A stretch of 64,000 bases of DNA from PALSA-1353 sp036267155 (GTDB lineage Bacteria; Planctomycetota; Phycisphaerae; Tepidisphaerales; Tepidisphaeraceae): positions 62,001-126,000 of the forward strand of contig DATAWP010000004.1 of the NCBI GenBank assembly GCA_036267155.1, written 5' to 3'. The stretch's first letter is position 1; the number at the start of each line of letters is the position of its first letter. Below the pieces are notes generated by a model. That model was not told the DNA's origin and did not search any database. It saw only the letters and a program-made list of their open reading frames with translations. A program made the translations under genes and the position numbers. Below are positions 49,887-59,839 of this stretch, in pieces.

Positions 49887-50184
49887 TTGACACGAACCTG
49901 CATCCAGGGTTGGTCTTCTCTAGCAATTTTATGAGAAACACGTGCTGGACCCACAAGTGGCCGCTTCCATGCTGCGATCCTATTGCCGACCGTGCCGAGC
50001 ATTATAGGACCTTGGCCATTTCTTACATACCGCATTTTGGCCCACCCTCAGTATTTTTCGCACCGTGGGTCGATAACTTCCGCAGCGCAGTTCTTTTATC
50101 GTCATAACCCCTTATCCCCATCAATACCCGTTGGGCGCGTAATCCTTTCCCTGGCCGGAAAATCTGAGCTTGCTTGCCCCCTCA
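49887..50184. other. Intergenic region separating the two exopolysaccharide transcription units
   Basis: 298 bp with no gene. It is the largest gap within the minus-strand locus between wzt/wzm and the TPR gene, so it probably contains the promoter for the downstream exosortase half. No strong terminator was seen for the upstream glycosyltransferase half. Confidence 0.5.
50001..50006 (-). promoter_or_regulatory. Predicted -10 box for the WecG-exosortase transcription unit
   Basis: The minus strand reads TATAAT, 114 nt before the ATG at 49886, with GCTCGG just downstream. The -35 element is unclear. Confidence 0.45.
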
Positions 50185-51147
50185 TCACGCGCTAGCCGAT
50201 GCCTTGGTTTCACCGCTGCGTTGAACCCGCCACACGCTTGCCTGACGCTCGTTGAGCGCCGCGGTTGACTTCGCCTTCCCATGTATCAGGCTGGCCCATT
50301 GGTATTCCGACAGAAATTTGCGAAATTCCCGATCCCCATACCGAGGTTTTCTCTGGATCATGCTTTTGAAATACCCCCATAAGATGGCCAGCGATCCCAC
50401 CAGTACCGGTGGATCCGCCAAGCGACGGATCGCACTGGCAAGCATGTAACAAACTCCCGTCCCCATGAAATATTGTCCCACCCCATGCCGGACCCGGCCG
50501 GTCCACCAACTCTTGTCGCTTGTCCCCATCGGCCGCAGATGAACGAAGTTGAGCTCCGGGTCGTCCCACGACACGGCGATCCATCCGAGCATCCGGCAGC
50601 GGTGACAGTCAATTCCGTCCCACATGAGTTCCCGAACAAACCCCCCAATCTGATCGAAGCAGGCCGTCCGATAAAATTTCACCATCCCCACCGAGTTCTC
50701 GTCCCCGCACGTTTCCATGACCTTGCGGCCTGTGTCCCGCTCGACGAAGTACGGCTTTCCGCTGGCCGTGCCGATCCGAGGCTCGGCATCCATTCGCCGC
50801 ATCAGGGCTTCGAAATATTTCGGCGGCAGGTCCAAATCCAAATCTAGCTTGCAGACGAAATCAAATTGCTTCGGATCGATGTCCGCATACCCGTGGTAAA
50901 ACGTATCGATCACCCCGCCCCCAAGCTTGCGAAAGCCGCGGTTTTCCCGCCGCATGATGCGGATGCACGAAAATCTGGCCGCATACTCCGCGAGGATTGC
51001 CGGCGTTTGATCCGTCGAGCCGTCGTCGACGATGATCCACATCGCCGGCGGGATCGATTGCGACGTCACGCTGTCCAGCGTCCGCCGGGCAAATTGCGAC
51101 TCGTCCCGGCAGGGAGTAATCAGGCAATATCGGTGGCCGCCGCTCAT
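50185..51147 (-). CDS. Glycosyltransferase family 2
   Basis: A 320-residue GT-A fold enzyme. YCLITPCRDESQFARRTLDSV begins the Rossmann-like nucleotide-binding part; IIVDDGSTDQTPAIL holds the first aspartates and CKLDLDLDLP the DxD-type metal site. A C-terminal part contains a hydrophobic stretch PPVLVGSLAILWGYF, suggesting membrane contact. ATG at 51147 starts 2 bp after the previous gene's stop; a TTG at 51168 would overlap it. It adds one sugar in repeat-unit assembly; donor and acceptor unknown. Confidence 0.88.
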   Translation of the reverse strand: MSGGHRYCLITPCRDESQFARRTLDSVTSQSIPPAMWIIVDDGSTDQTPAILAEYAARFSCIRIMRRENRGFRKLGGGVIDTFYHGYADIDPKQFDFVCKLDLDLDLPPKYFEALMRRMDAEPRIGTASGKPYFVERDTGRKVMETCGDENSVGMVKFYRTACFDQIGGFVRELMWDGIDCHRCRMLGWIAVSWDDPELNFVHLRPMGTSDKSWWTGRVRHGVGQYFMGTGVCYMLASAIRRLADPPVLVGSLAILWGYFKSMIQRKPRYGDREFRKFLSEYQWASLIHGKAKSTAALNERQASVWRVQRSGETKASASA

Positions 51148-51148
51148 G

Positions 51149-52408
51149 TCACGATTGTTGTGCCGCAATGAAGCGGCGCTCCAGGCGATCCAAGTTCATC
51201 GCCAGCGAAAATTCCGATTCCACTTTTTTCCGTCCCGCTTCAGCCAAACGCCGGCGCAGCTTCGGATCACCCCATAGCATAGCCAACTTATCGGCAAGAC
51301 CGGCAGAATCATTCGCCTTCACCAGCAGTCCGCTGACGCCATCCTCGACCAATTCCCCGATAGCCGGAAGATCGCCCGCGATCACCGGCGTTCCGCTGGC
51401 CATCGCTTCCATCAGCACCACCGGGATTCCGTCGCGGTCCCCGTTTGAATCCTGCCGACATGGCAACGCGAAGATATCCGCCTCGCCAAGCAGGGGAAAA
51501 ACCTGCGCATTGCTCACGGCCCCGAGCCAACTGATCTGATCCTGACAATTCTGTTCCTCAGCGACTTTTTCCAGCCGGCGCCGATCCGGGCCGTCGCCCG
51601 CGATGGATAGCCGCGCTGGGATTCCCCGTCGATTCAGTTCCGCCGTCGCGACGATCAGCGTGTCGATGCCCTTTTTCTCCACAAGCCGGCAAACGCTCAG
51701 GATTTTCAGCGGCTCCTCTTTTCCTCTGGCCCGGCGTTCCGGGAGAGGGCCAGGATGAGCGTCCACTCCACAGCGAATCACCTCGTATTTCCGCGAAGGA
51801 TCAGGCTGACGCGATGAGTACCAACCCTGATGCCACTGGCTGATGCACGCAACGAAGGCCGCGCGGCGGAGCTTGATCTTCAAAATTGAACGGCGCTGGA
51901 AAATATCGTTGGCATGGCCGGTGAAGCTGAAGGGGATTTTCAATTGCATCGCCGCGTACATGCCGATGGTGGTCGGCGCGTTCGAGAAGTGGCAATGAAT
52001 GTGGCGGACTTCCCGCTCGCGTAGCCGCCGGGCCAATCCCACCGCGGCCAGCGCTTGCAGGGGAAGCTTCAGCCGCCCTTTCCACGCCAACGGTTCCCCC
52101 GGATGCATCGCGTCCCAAACCGCGATTGACAATGTCTTGAGCGATCGCAGCGGATGGAAGAATATTTCCGCGGTCGCCGACAACAGGGTCCGGCGTAATT
52201 CCGATCCGTATGCGATCAGGCGATCCTGCTTCAGATCCGGATCGTCAGGACTTGCCGCACGCGTTTCGTACAAACTAACGGCCACCAGCGGCCAACCGCG
52301 CTGGCGCAGACCTCGCACCTCGCGATAGACGAATGTTTCGCTGAGCAGCGGGAATATCCCCGCCACATACGCCAGCGGCCAACGTGACGCCCCAGTCGGT
52401 GTTGTCAT
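51149..52408 (-). CDS. Glycosyltransferase family 4 (WcaL/AmsK-like)
   Basis: A 419-residue GT-B enzyme. FPLLSETFVYREVRGLRQRG at the N-terminus and HCHFSNAPTTIGMYAA with SFTGHANDIF are typical of colanic-acid-type (WcaL) transferases. The donor-site region includes SVCRLVEKKGIDTLI, IAGDGPDRRRLE and the E-x7-E motif region DGIPVVLMEAMASGTPVI. The start overlaps the stop of the acetyltransferase gene (ATGA), and the stop lies 1 bp before the next ATG, so it belongs to a tight operon. Confidence 0.9.
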   Translation of the reverse strand: MTTPTGASRWPLAYVAGIFPLLSETFVYREVRGLRQRGWPLVAVSLYETRAASPDDPDLKQDRLIAYGSELRRTLLSATAEIFFHPLRSLKTLSIAVWDAMHPGEPLAWKGRLKLPLQALAAVGLARRLREREVRHIHCHFSNAPTTIGMYAAMQLKIPFSFTGHANDIFQRRSILKIKLRRAAFVACISQWHQGWYSSRQPDPSRKYEVIRCGVDAHPGPLPERRARGKEEPLKILSVCRLVEKKGIDTLIVATAELNRRGIPARLSIAGDGPDRRRLEKVAEEQNCQDQISWLGAVSNAQVFPLLGEADIFALPCRQDSNGDRDGIPVVLMEAMASGTPVIAGDLPAIGELVEDGVSGLLVKANDSAGLADKLAMLWGDPKLRRRLAEAGRKKVESEFSLAMNLDRLERRFIAAQQS

Positions 52409-52932
52409 GGATGGGTTCCAACCGGCTTGGCGGAAATGATCCGCGCGGGAATCCCCACGGCGGTTGCGCCGGCGGGCACGTCTTCCAGCACGACGCTCAT
52501 CGCGCCGATTTTGGCGCCCCGTCCGATGCGAATCGCACCCAGCACCTGCGCGTATGCGCCGAATTCAACGTCGTCCTCGACAACCGGCGCGGGTCCGTTG
52601 ATCGCGCGGTTGCCGATGGTCACTCCCTGCCGGATCGTGCAATTCGCCCCGATTTTCGCGTCGGAATGCACAAAAATATTCCCGAAATGGTAAATCCGAA
52701 GCCCCGGCCCGATCTGAGCTTCCTTCGGCAAGCTGATTCCGGTGACCGTTTCGATGAATCGGAATTTAATCCAGTAAATCCGTGTGAGCAGCGTGCGCCA
52801 CGGTCCTGGCTCGAGTCGGTCGATCCGCCGTCCGAAGCGATAGGTGGCAATCGCCCAAATCGATTGCTCGCGCGCAAACGCGTGCCGGGGATAGCGCGCC
52901 AAATCCGCTGAAAAATCCGGATCGCGACTCAT
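52405..52932 (-). CDS. Serine acetyltransferase-like (left-handed beta-helix) O-acetyltransferase
   Basis: A 175-residue acyltransferase. After a ~65-residue helical part the hexapeptide repeats appear: IGPGLRIYHFGNIFVHSDAKIGANCTIRQG, TIGNRAINGPAPVVEDDVEFGAYAQVLGAIRIGRGAKIGA, then VPAGATAVGIPARI. This is the CysE/NodL-type fold with HFGNIFVHSDAKIG. In this context it probably acetylates a sugar of the polysaccharide rather than serine. Both ends overlap neighbours by 4 bp (ATGA at 52929-52932 and 52405-52408). Confidence 0.9.
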   Translation of the reverse strand: MSRDPDFSADLARYPRHAFAREQSIWAIATYRFGRRIDRLEPGPWRTLLTRIYWIKFRFIETVTGISLPKEAQIGPGLRIYHFGNIFVHSDAKIGANCTIRQGVTIGNRAINGPAPVVEDDVEFGAYAQVLGAIRIGRGAKIGAMSVVLEDVPAGATAVGIPARIISAKPVGTHP

Positions 52933-55118
52933 CGGTCCGCTCCCGCCGGTTGCCGAGGTGAAGCCTTCCACGGCGACGATCGCTTGTATTCGATCAACTG
53001 CAATCTTCCGCCTTGTGCCCGATCCCGGCGATATCTTACCTGCCCCGCAAACCACGCCCACTTCGCCAGCATCGTCAGCACACCATACGCCACGGCCGCC
53101 TGCGGCCGCACACCGCGGACCAATGCCCGTGCCGACAATCTCGCCATCTGAAGCGGCAGCGCAAAAAACACGATCATCCCGGCGGTCAATCCGACGGACG
53201 GTCCTCGGATTGCCAGGCCGATCAATCCCGCCGCGACCACCGCCGCGGGCCAGCCAGCCGCCCATAAGACGGCGCTGCGCGTCGGCTTGGCGAAGAGTCG
53301 TTCTCCGCCGACCGGGAACCGCTGATACACATCCAGCGCGCCGTATCCGCCGCGGACTTGTCGTCGCCACCATTGGCCGAAGCGAGCCATCGCCGCATCG
53401 TGCAGTGTCATCTCCGCATCCACACGAAGCAGTTTCCAATTCGCATGACGAAGACGCAGACAAAGTTGCGGCTCCTCGCCGGCCATCACGCTGGCGTCGA
53501 ATCCGCCGACTGCATTGAATGCGTCAAGGCGGAACATTGCGTCGCCGCCGACGCTCCTGGCCGGTCCGATGGGCGTATCCCATTCGAGGTCCATCAGGCG
53601 ATTATAGATGGAACGGCGTGGGAATCGCTCCCTCCGCCGGCCGCAAACCGCCGCGAGCGTCGTGTCCGCCTCCAGCTCCTGCCGGCCGCGGCCCAGCCAT
53701 GAGTGGCGAACCTCGCAATCGCCGTCTACGAACTGAACGTATTTCACATGCGGAGCAATTACCTTCAGCCGCTCGACGCCGGCATTCCTCGCCCGCGCGG
53801 CAGTGAAGGGAATACTCGGGTCAAGATTGACAACGTCGGCGCCGATTTGCTTAGCCTTGACCACGCTGTCGTCGTCGCTGGCGGAATCGACGTAGACGAA
53901 TGCGGCAGTCTGCTCGCTGACCGATTGCAGGCATCGCACGAGCCGCTCGCCTTCGTTGCGGCCGATGACCACGACGCCGGTGTCCTCCTGCCGGGGACCG
54001 GGGCGGTACGCCCCGGCTCTGTTGTTTTCGCACAGTTCCTTCAGGAAATCCGAATACTGTTTCGCAATGCCGTCCCACGCGAACCGCCGTTGCACGAGTT
54101 GCCGCCGCCGCGCGATCGCGTCGGATGATTTGTCTTCGATCGCGCGCCAGAGGGCGGTCGATACCGCTTTCTCGTCCGCACAGTTCACGAGAATGCCGCA
54201 ATCTTCCAGCGTCCAGCGCGTGACTTCCCAATCGTGCGTCACGATCGGCAACCCGCTCGCCAGCGCCTCCATGTATGCGTTGGCCGAGGCTTCGTCCCGG
54301 CTCATGTGTAGGAAGACATCCGCGCAGCGATACAGCCCCGGCATCCGGTCGCGCGACAGAACAAGCCGTCGATATCGACCCGGCAACAGGCGATTTGCTT
54401 CCTCGTCCACTTCCTGCCGACATTCACCGTCGCCGGCGATAACCAAAAATAGTCCCGGCACGTTCGCGGCCGCGCGAACGCCTTCGATCACGCGCTTGGA
54501 GGGAATCAGGGCGCTGACCATCAGGGCGACGGCCCCGCTGTCCGGCAGTCCATACACAGCCCGACTCGCTTTGCCCGGCGAGAAAACATCCGGGTCCACG
54601 CCATTGGGGATCAGTGCCGAGGGGTACCGCTCGGAGTGCCGGGCGAAATATTGAGCGTTGGTGCAGACCAGGCCGTCGCAGTCGAAGAAGCGATACTCCG
54701 CGGCGCGGTTTTGCACCATCCAATCGCCGTTCTGCGTCACGAATAGATGCTTGGGAGCTTCGCCGACGCCTCGGCTTAGAATCCAATTCAGGTACGGATA
54801 GGAGCAGCCGACGGCGACGTCAAAATCACTGGGCCGATAGCGCAGCAATAAGCCAGCCGAAAACGTTAATTCTTCCCATGCGTAGTGAGATCGAAGGCAG
54901 GGGAATTTTGGCCATTTTTCGAAGAATTCGCGCGGGATGCAGGGGATTTGGTGGTAACGATACGGCTCTGACGGACGCGGGGGTCCTGAACCGAAAACCG
55001 TAACATCGTGCCCCAGCCACGCCAGGCGGCGGGCGATTTGTTCGAACGCTGATTCCGCCCCTCGCACCACCCTGTGCAATCCCGGCAGCGCAAAGGCGAT
55101 GCGAAGGCGGCGCGGCAT
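52929..55118 (-). CDS. Bifunctional GT4-GT2 glycosyltransferase fusion
   Basis: A 729-residue protein composed of two complete glycosyltransferases. Residues ~1-365 are GT4 (GT-B): RIAFALPGLHRVVRGAESAF, IPNGVDPDVFSPGK, VSALIPSKRVIEGVRAA and YMEALASGLPIVTHDW. Residues ~385-620 are GT2 (GT-A): GVVVIGRNEGERLVRCLQSV, VYVDSASDDDSV, FVDGDCEVR. Near 625-700 are two or three hydrophobic segments (WAAGWPAAVVAAGLIGLAI and AGMIVFFALPLQ). The fusion likely adds two successive sugars. It begins 6 bp after the preceding GT2 stop. Confidence 0.9.
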   Translation of the reverse strand: MPRRLRIAFALPGLHRVVRGAESAFEQIARRLAWLGHDVTVFGSGPPRPSEPYRYHQIPCIPREFFEKWPKFPCLRSHYAWEELTFSAGLLLRYRPSDFDVAVGCSYPYLNWILSRGVGEAPKHLFVTQNGDWMVQNRAAEYRFFDCDGLVCTNAQYFARHSERYPSALIPNGVDPDVFSPGKASRAVYGLPDSGAVALMVSALIPSKRVIEGVRAAANVPGLFLVIAGDGECRQEVDEEANRLLPGRYRRLVLSRDRMPGLYRCADVFLHMSRDEASANAYMEALASGLPIVTHDWEVTRWTLEDCGILVNCADEKAVSTALWRAIEDKSSDAIARRRQLVQRRFAWDGIAKQYSDFLKELCENNRAGAYRPGPRQEDTGVVVIGRNEGERLVRCLQSVSEQTAAFVYVDSASDDDSVVKAKQIGADVVNLDPSIPFTAARARNAGVERLKVIAPHVKYVQFVDGDCEVRHSWLGRGRQELEADTTLAAVCGRRRERFPRRSIYNRLMDLEWDTPIGPARSVGGDAMFRLDAFNAVGGFDASVMAGEEPQLCLRLRHANWKLLRVDAEMTLHDAAMARFGQWWRRQVRGGYGALDVYQRFPVGGERLFAKPTRSAVLWAAGWPAAVVAAGLIGLAIRGPSVGLTAGMIVFFALPLQMARLSARALVRGVRPQAAVAYGVLTMLAKWAWFAGQVRYRRDRAQGGRLQLIEYKRSSPWKASPRQPAGADR

Positions 55119-55124
55119 CGTCGG

Positions 55125-56132
55125 TCACCTCTTGTTCGCCGCTGCCGGCCAGTGCAGCAGGAACAGCAGCATCTCGCGTTGCTTGGCAAATTCCGGCGAG
55201 CTTCTCCGCCCGCGCACCAGCAGCTTCAGAAAACGCAAGCCGAAACTGAGGATGTCCACGGTGCGTAAAAATATCTCGGCAACGATTCCGTAGCAACGCC
55301 GCTGCATGAGATATCTCGCTTCCCATCGCATCGCGTCGCGGTCCTTAGGATCCAGGCGGCTCGGATCGCTGGAGGCTCCGGCCAGATGAACCACCGCCAC
55401 GCTCGGATCGTACCAGATTTTCCATTCGTGCTGGCGGGCCCGGCAGCAGAACTCAACGTCCTCGCCGTAAAAGAAAAATCGGGTGTCCAATCCGCCGAGC
55501 TTATCGACGACTTTTCGGCGGATGAACATGAACGCGCCGCCGACCCATTCCACCTCGCGGGCACTGGTGCGCCGGTCCCAGCCCGGATCGTCCAGATCGG
55601 CCCAGTGGAACGCCTTGGGCCACAGCCACGGCAGGCCGAAGCTGTGGGCGGCCATGCGCAGCGGCGTGGGCAATCGCCGGGCGGTGTTCTGCACCGTGTT
55701 ATCCGCGTTGAGCAGCAGACAGCTCATCACGCCGATCGTGCGGTCGGATTCCATTTTCTCATAGCAATGTCGCAGGACATTCGGCTGGACGATCGTGTCG
55801 CTGTTCAGCAGCAGAACGTACTTCGCTTCGGGATGGTCCAGCAGCTTGTCCAGCGCCAGATTGTTTCCGCCGGCGAAGCCAAGATTCTTGGATGAAGGGA
55901 TCAGCGTGAACCAATTTTTCCAATCGTTGTCGACCATCGCCTTTCGCAGCAGCGGGACCGAATCGTCCCCCGACGCGTTGTCTACGACGATGACGTGGGC
56001 CTGCGGCACGTCCGCGATTTGGGGCGCGAGGGAAGCCAGACAGTCCAGCGTCAGCTTGGGCGTCCGATAATTAACAATGATAACCAGCAAATTCACGCGG
56101 CTCTCCCAAGGGCCGCCGCCCCTTTTGTTCAA
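55125..56132 (-). CDS. Glycosyltransferase family 2 (rhamnosyltransferase-like)
   Basis: A 335-residue GT-A enzyme of the WbbL/GlcNAc-diphosphoundecaprenol rhamnosyltransferase type: LLVIIVNYRTPKLTLDCLASL, VIVVDNASGDDSV, NLGFAGGNNLAL, LLLNSDTIVQPNVL, VEWVGGAFMFIRRKV and FFFYGEDVEFCCRA. These blocks include the catalytic E-D-x-E region (GEDVEFC). The specific donor is uncertain; dTDP-rhamnose synthesis genes are not in the window. The gene is 162 bp from the upstream polymerase gene, a gap without a visible terminator. Confidence 0.9.
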   Translation of the reverse strand: MNKRGGGPWESRVNLLVIIVNYRTPKLTLDCLASLAPQIADVPQAHVIVVDNASGDDSVPLLRKAMVDNDWKNWFTLIPSSKNLGFAGGNNLALDKLLDHPEAKYVLLLNSDTIVQPNVLRHCYEKMESDRTIGVMSCLLLNADNTVQNTARRLPTPLRMAAHSFGLPWLWPKAFHWADLDDPGWDRRTSAREVEWVGGAFMFIRRKVVDKLGGLDTRFFFYGEDVEFCCRARQHEWKIWYDPSVAVVHLAGASSDPSRLDPKDRDAMRWEARYLMQRRCYGIVAEIFLRTVDILSFGLRFLKLLVRGRRSSPEFAKQREMLLFLLHWPAAANKR

Positions 56133-56294
56133 ATGCGGCGGTCCACAGCTTCAATCGTCCATTCGGCCGGGCGTCGATACGAGTTTATTCCCGTATGGAA
56201 AGGCACACCCGATAGGTCCGGTTCGCATTTTTCGACAAAAATTTGCGATTTCGGCTCAGAATCCATCGGACCGCGGCGACTCGTCGCGATTCAT

Positions 56295-57698
56295 TCATGC
56301 CGACGCCGGACCGGGCCTTATCGGCTGCGGCCGGGCGGGCGAAGGTGTCAGGTAAGTGGGTCTTGGCGGCGCAGGTTGCGGCGCGCCGCGCAGCGAGAAG
56401 GCCATTCCCGTCAATCCCCCCGCGCAGAGAATAAAAATGGGGTTCACCATTGCGTTGAAGCAGAGGTCGGACATGTGCTGGGTCAACAGCACTCCCAGCG
56501 CCGCCGCGGGGGCCGCGCCGGGATGGCTCCAATAGCGCACCGGGATCCTCCAGGCCAGCAGCAGCACCGGCATCAGCAGCGAGACGGTCAACGAGATAAG
56601 GCCGATGAACCCGAATTTTCCGAAAGCGATGATCCACATCTGGTCGGGCACGCCGTGCTGGGCGACATCGCCCTGTTTTGAAAAGAGCTTCCAGCCGGTC
56701 CAGCCGTAGACGGGCTGCTGAATCGCGTGATTAACCAGGGTGCGTTCGCTTTCAAGCCTGACTTCAAGGGACTGGGCCGAGCGCGGATCGTACTGCTGGA
56801 GGAAAGCCACGAGATCGCGTCCGTTCCAGAGGTCCGTGGTGCGCACGAAAATCCAGGTGGGAGGTCCCAGCGTCAAAAGCATGATCCAGATGGGCCACTT
56901 GGTGACGCGCGTCAGCCAGAGGACGATCAATGCGATGCTCATCAAGGCGGCCGCCCCGACCGAGTGGCACGCCGCGGCCGTCACGATGAGGGCCAGGGCC
57001 GCCCATCCCATTTTTATTCCCATGATCCGGTCGAACGATTTGGACCACCAAAGCCAGAACGCGGTCATCGCCGTCGTTGCCATCCACATCGACACGGCCA
57101 GTCCGTGCTGCATGAAGACCATTGGCCTGTAACCGCCATAGCGTTTGGACTGGGCAAATTCGTACTGATGATAGCCGTAAACGATCCGGTGCAACTGCGG
57201 ACTAAAGCGGATTTCAAACCAGCACAGCGGCACATAAAGCAGGCCGCCGATGATGATTCCTCTCGCCAGCTCGCGCAGACCCTGGAGGTCATTGAAGTAG
57301 ATTCTTCCGATGAAGTACGGCAAGCCCCAGGTCGTGGTCTGGTACGCGACGGCCGAAAAGCCGTCGTAAGGCCCGTAACCGTTGTAATAGGAGGAAATGA
57401 AAGGACACGTACACCAGACGAACATGGGGATGTCCCATATCTTAAAGCGGAACGCGAGAATCGAATCGATGTCGAAGATGAACGCGGACATGAGCACGCC
57501 GACGCAGGCCGCGGACATTTTGTTGTAATCGGTGAAGCCGTGCAGCGGTAGGTTGGACATCGGGAGGAAAAGCCACGCGACCAGAAAGTTGTAGATGACC
57601 GCCTTGCGGGCGGGCAAAAGTGCGAAGAGCACGAAGCAGAAGGGAATGAATCCGAACAGGGTGATGGGGACGAGGATATTGCCGCGCATTCCAAACAT
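56295..57698 (-). CDS. O-antigen polymerase/ligase-like membrane protein (Wzy-type)
   Basis: A 467-residue polytopic protein with about twelve hydrophobic segments. A large loop near residues 295-345 (RTTDLWNGRDLVAFLQQYDPRSAQSLEVRLESERTL...) precedes QPVYGWTGWKLFSKQGD, resembling the Wzy_C/O-antigen ligase loop with the conserved R-x-x-x-W-x-x-A-type residues only partly present. A Pro-rich tail ends the chain. It probably polymerises lipid-linked repeat units or ligates the chain. Sequence identity among Wzy proteins is low, so the call rests on topology and context. Confidence 0.75.
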   Translation of the reverse strand: MFGMRGNILVPITLFGFIPFCFVLFALLPARKAVIYNFLVAWLFLPMSNLPLHGFTDYNKMSAACVGVLMSAFIFDIDSILAFRFKIWDIPMFVWCTCPFISSYYNGYGPYDGFSAVAYQTTTWGLPYFIGRIYFNDLQGLRELARGIIIGGLLYVPLCWFEIRFSPQLHRIVYGYHQYEFAQSKRYGGYRPMVFMQHGLAVSMWMATTAMTAFWLWWSKSFDRIMGIKMGWAALALIVTAAACHSVGAAALMSIALIVLWLTRVTKWPIWIMLLTLGPPTWIFVRTTDLWNGRDLVAFLQQYDPRSAQSLEVRLESERTLVNHAIQQPVYGWTGWKLFSKQGDVAQHGVPDQMWIIAFGKFGFIGLISLTVSLLMPVLLLAWRIPVRYWSHPGAAPAAALGVLLTQHMSDLCFNAMVNPIFILCAGGLTGMAFSLRGAPQPAPPRPTYLTPSPARPQPIRPGPASA

Positions 57699-57748
57699 CT
57701 GAACAATTCCGAAGCGGGCCGAGGACGGCCTTGCTCGATTCTAATTTC

Positions 57749-58855
57749 CTAAGCGCCGATGCGGCGGGCCGTTCTCGATCGCTCGATGGCCGTCTCCAGT
57801 GCCTTTTCCATCAATTCGGCGGCGTCCCGCCAACTATATCGGCAAGCAGTAGCATATGCGGCATCGGACATCGCTTGCCATTGCGGGTCCGATAATTTCA
57901 ACACCCGAACCAGCCGGTCCGCCAAAGCGTCGTGGTCTTCCACATCCACCAGAAATCCGTTCTTTGCCTCTTCGATCGTGTCCATCGGACCGCCGACCCG
58001 TGTCGAAACGACCGGGCAGCGGCAGGCCATCGCCTCCAGCGGCGGAAGATGAAACCCCTCGGCCCGGCTTCCGCACAGCCACACGTCGCATTGCGAATAA
58101 ATATCCCTGATCGTTTCCTGGCTGGGCTTGGTCGAATATTGCGCGCCCGTCGGCAACGGCATCCAGTGGCGGGGCGGTTCCTGCCCGAAGGCGATAAGCT
58201 GTAAATCGGGGATTTGCTGAGCGGCGGTCTCAATTGCTTTCAGGGCGACATCACAACCTTTGAACCACAGTCGATTATACAGGAGTCCGACGGTCGGCCG
58301 CTTCTGCCGAGATCGCGGCGGGGCGTGGAACAGATTCATGTCCACGCTGTTGGGCACGAGCGAAACATCCGCATCGCCGAACTTGTCCCTGGCGAAATCC
58401 GCGAGCCAGTGCGAGATAACGATTTTGCGAAGCGGCAACCGCCACGCGGCGTCGACCTCCTTGGGATCCCCGCCCCAGGTTTCGTAATGCTGGATGAAGA
58501 ATGCCTTGGCGCCCTTGCTCGGCGCCAACCGCCAAACCCATTCGGCAGTCTGCCACCAGGTTGCGATTACCACGTCGGCATCGGGCAGATCGTGATTGGT
58601 GAACGGTCGGAATTTCGGAAGGACGGTATGCGGAACACCGCTGCCGTCAAAAAATGATTCGCCGGCCTTGGTGATTTTCGGCCAGCCGTTTCCGTGCAGC
58701 AGGGAAGAGACGGTCCTGCGAAATCCCGGCGTCGGGGGCGGCGTCGTGAAGACACGCACCTCGTGCCCGCGCGCCATCAGTTCCTGAGCCTGCGTGACGA
58801 TCACCCGCGTGCCCCCGGACATACCCGCGTAAGTCATCAGGAAAGTGATTTTCAT
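57749..58855 (-). CDS. Glycosyltransferase family 4
   Basis: A 368-residue GT-B enzyme: MKITFLMTYAGMSGGTRVIV at the N-terminus, LVPNSVDMNLFHAPP before the donor domain, then LLYNRLWFKGCDVALKAIE and the E-x7-E region GSRAEGFHLPPLEAMACRCPVV. It transfers one sugar during repeat-unit assembly. The ATG at 58855 overlaps the stop of the preceding gene (ATGA), which decides the start over a longer open frame upstream. Confidence 0.9.
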   Translation of the reverse strand: MKITFLMTYAGMSGGTRVIVTQAQELMARGHEVRVFTTPPPTPGFRRTVSSLLHGNGWPKITKAGESFFDGSGVPHTVLPKFRPFTNHDLPDADVVIATWWQTAEWVWRLAPSKGAKAFFIQHYETWGGDPKEVDAAWRLPLRKIVISHWLADFARDKFGDADVSLVPNSVDMNLFHAPPRSRQKRPTVGLLYNRLWFKGCDVALKAIETAAQQIPDLQLIAFGQEPPRHWMPLPTGAQYSTKPSQETIRDIYSQCDVWLCGSRAEGFHLPPLEAMACRCPVVSTRVGGPMDTIEEAKNGFLVDVEDHDALADRLVRVLKLSDPQWQAMSDAAYATACRYSWRDAAELMEKALETAIERSRTARRIGA

Positions 58856-59793
58856 GTCTGCCGCGCGTTCGGCTTGATCCCAATCAGGCGCTTGGCCGCC
58901 CGAACGGCCTGTCCCAGGGGCGATTCGCTCAGCGTCCACTTGAAGTTCGCCCACCGCGCCCGAGGCTTGCCGTAATAACATCCGCCCCAGATGCGATTGG
59001 GAAGCCGCGCGTTCATGTACCGCTCGACATCGACTCGCTTCAAATATTTCTCCCGCACTTCCACCAGCTTTTTGCCCGCCACGTTGGTATGGAACACCGT
59101 CCAGGTGGGATCCTCCACCTTGACCAGCGTGAATTTATTGTGGCGGGCCATGTATCGCTCGAAGGACGTCTCGACGACGTATCGTTTGTTCGCTTCCGGG
59201 CCAATTGGGTTTTTCTCGATGCGGTATCCGCTGCGGATGAACTCGCCGGCGAATTCCTCCATCGCTTCCATGAAGCTCGACCGCTTCATCAGCGCGAAAT
59301 TCAAGCTGCATTTGTGGCTGAAATACCAACCCGGCCAGGCGTCGTGGTGGTGGCTGGGACTGTTAAAACTCCCGCCGACCGCGAAGGTATCCGGTCGCTC
59401 CAAATGCTCGATCGCTTCGGGAAGCCAGTTGTCGTGCCCCTGGCGGAAAGGGAGTGTGTCGGATTTGAAAAACAGGATATACGGCTTGCTGGCAATCGCG
59501 CCGACAATGTACTCCTGAATATAGCAGGTGTCCCGATGATTGTCCGAGTGTTCGCTTCTGATGACCTGCAGCTTGTCGATTTTTCTCTCGTTGAACAGTT
59601 TCCAATAGACCGCGTGCGTTTCGGGGCTGCTGCCGCCGTCAACGATCACCACCTCGCCAGGACGTCCGCCGAGGAATCCGAACCAGTCTTCCATCACCGG
59701 CTCGAACGCCAGGGTATTGCCCATGTTGGCCGCGGTGAGCGAAACCTGGCTGAGCGCCTTGACGAGCGAATCTGTTCCGTTCGTGCTTTCCAT
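58852..59793 (-). CDS. Predicted glycosyltransferase, GT2-like
   Basis: A 313-residue protein with a GT-A-type opening: LSQVSLTAANMGNTLAFEPVMEDWF, then EVVIVDGGSSPETHAVYWKLF, and a metal-binding-like site KPYILFFKSDTLPFRQG. It matches GT2 enzymes less clearly than its neighbours, and lacks a plain DxD. Gene position between wzt and a GT4 gene, with an ATGA overlap to the latter, supports a role in the same pathway. Confidence 0.72.
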   Translation of the reverse strand: MESTNGTDSLVKALSQVSLTAANMGNTLAFEPVMEDWFGFLGGRPGEVVIVDGGSSPETHAVYWKLFNERKIDKLQVIRSEHSDNHRDTCYIQEYIVGAIASKPYILFFKSDTLPFRQGHDNWLPEAIEHLERPDTFAVGGSFNSPSHHHDAWPGWYFSHKCSLNFALMKRSSFMEAMEEFAGEFIRSGYRIEKNPIGPEANKRYVVETSFERYMARHNKFTLVKVEDPTWTVFHTNVAGKKLVEVREKYLKRVDVERYMNARLPNRIWGGCYYGKPRARWANFKWTLSESPLGQAVRAAKRLIGIKPNARQT

Positions 59794-59839
59794 TGCGATG
59801 ATCGGTAATCCCTTTTTTCAGCGGGTCGTGACTTCGTTC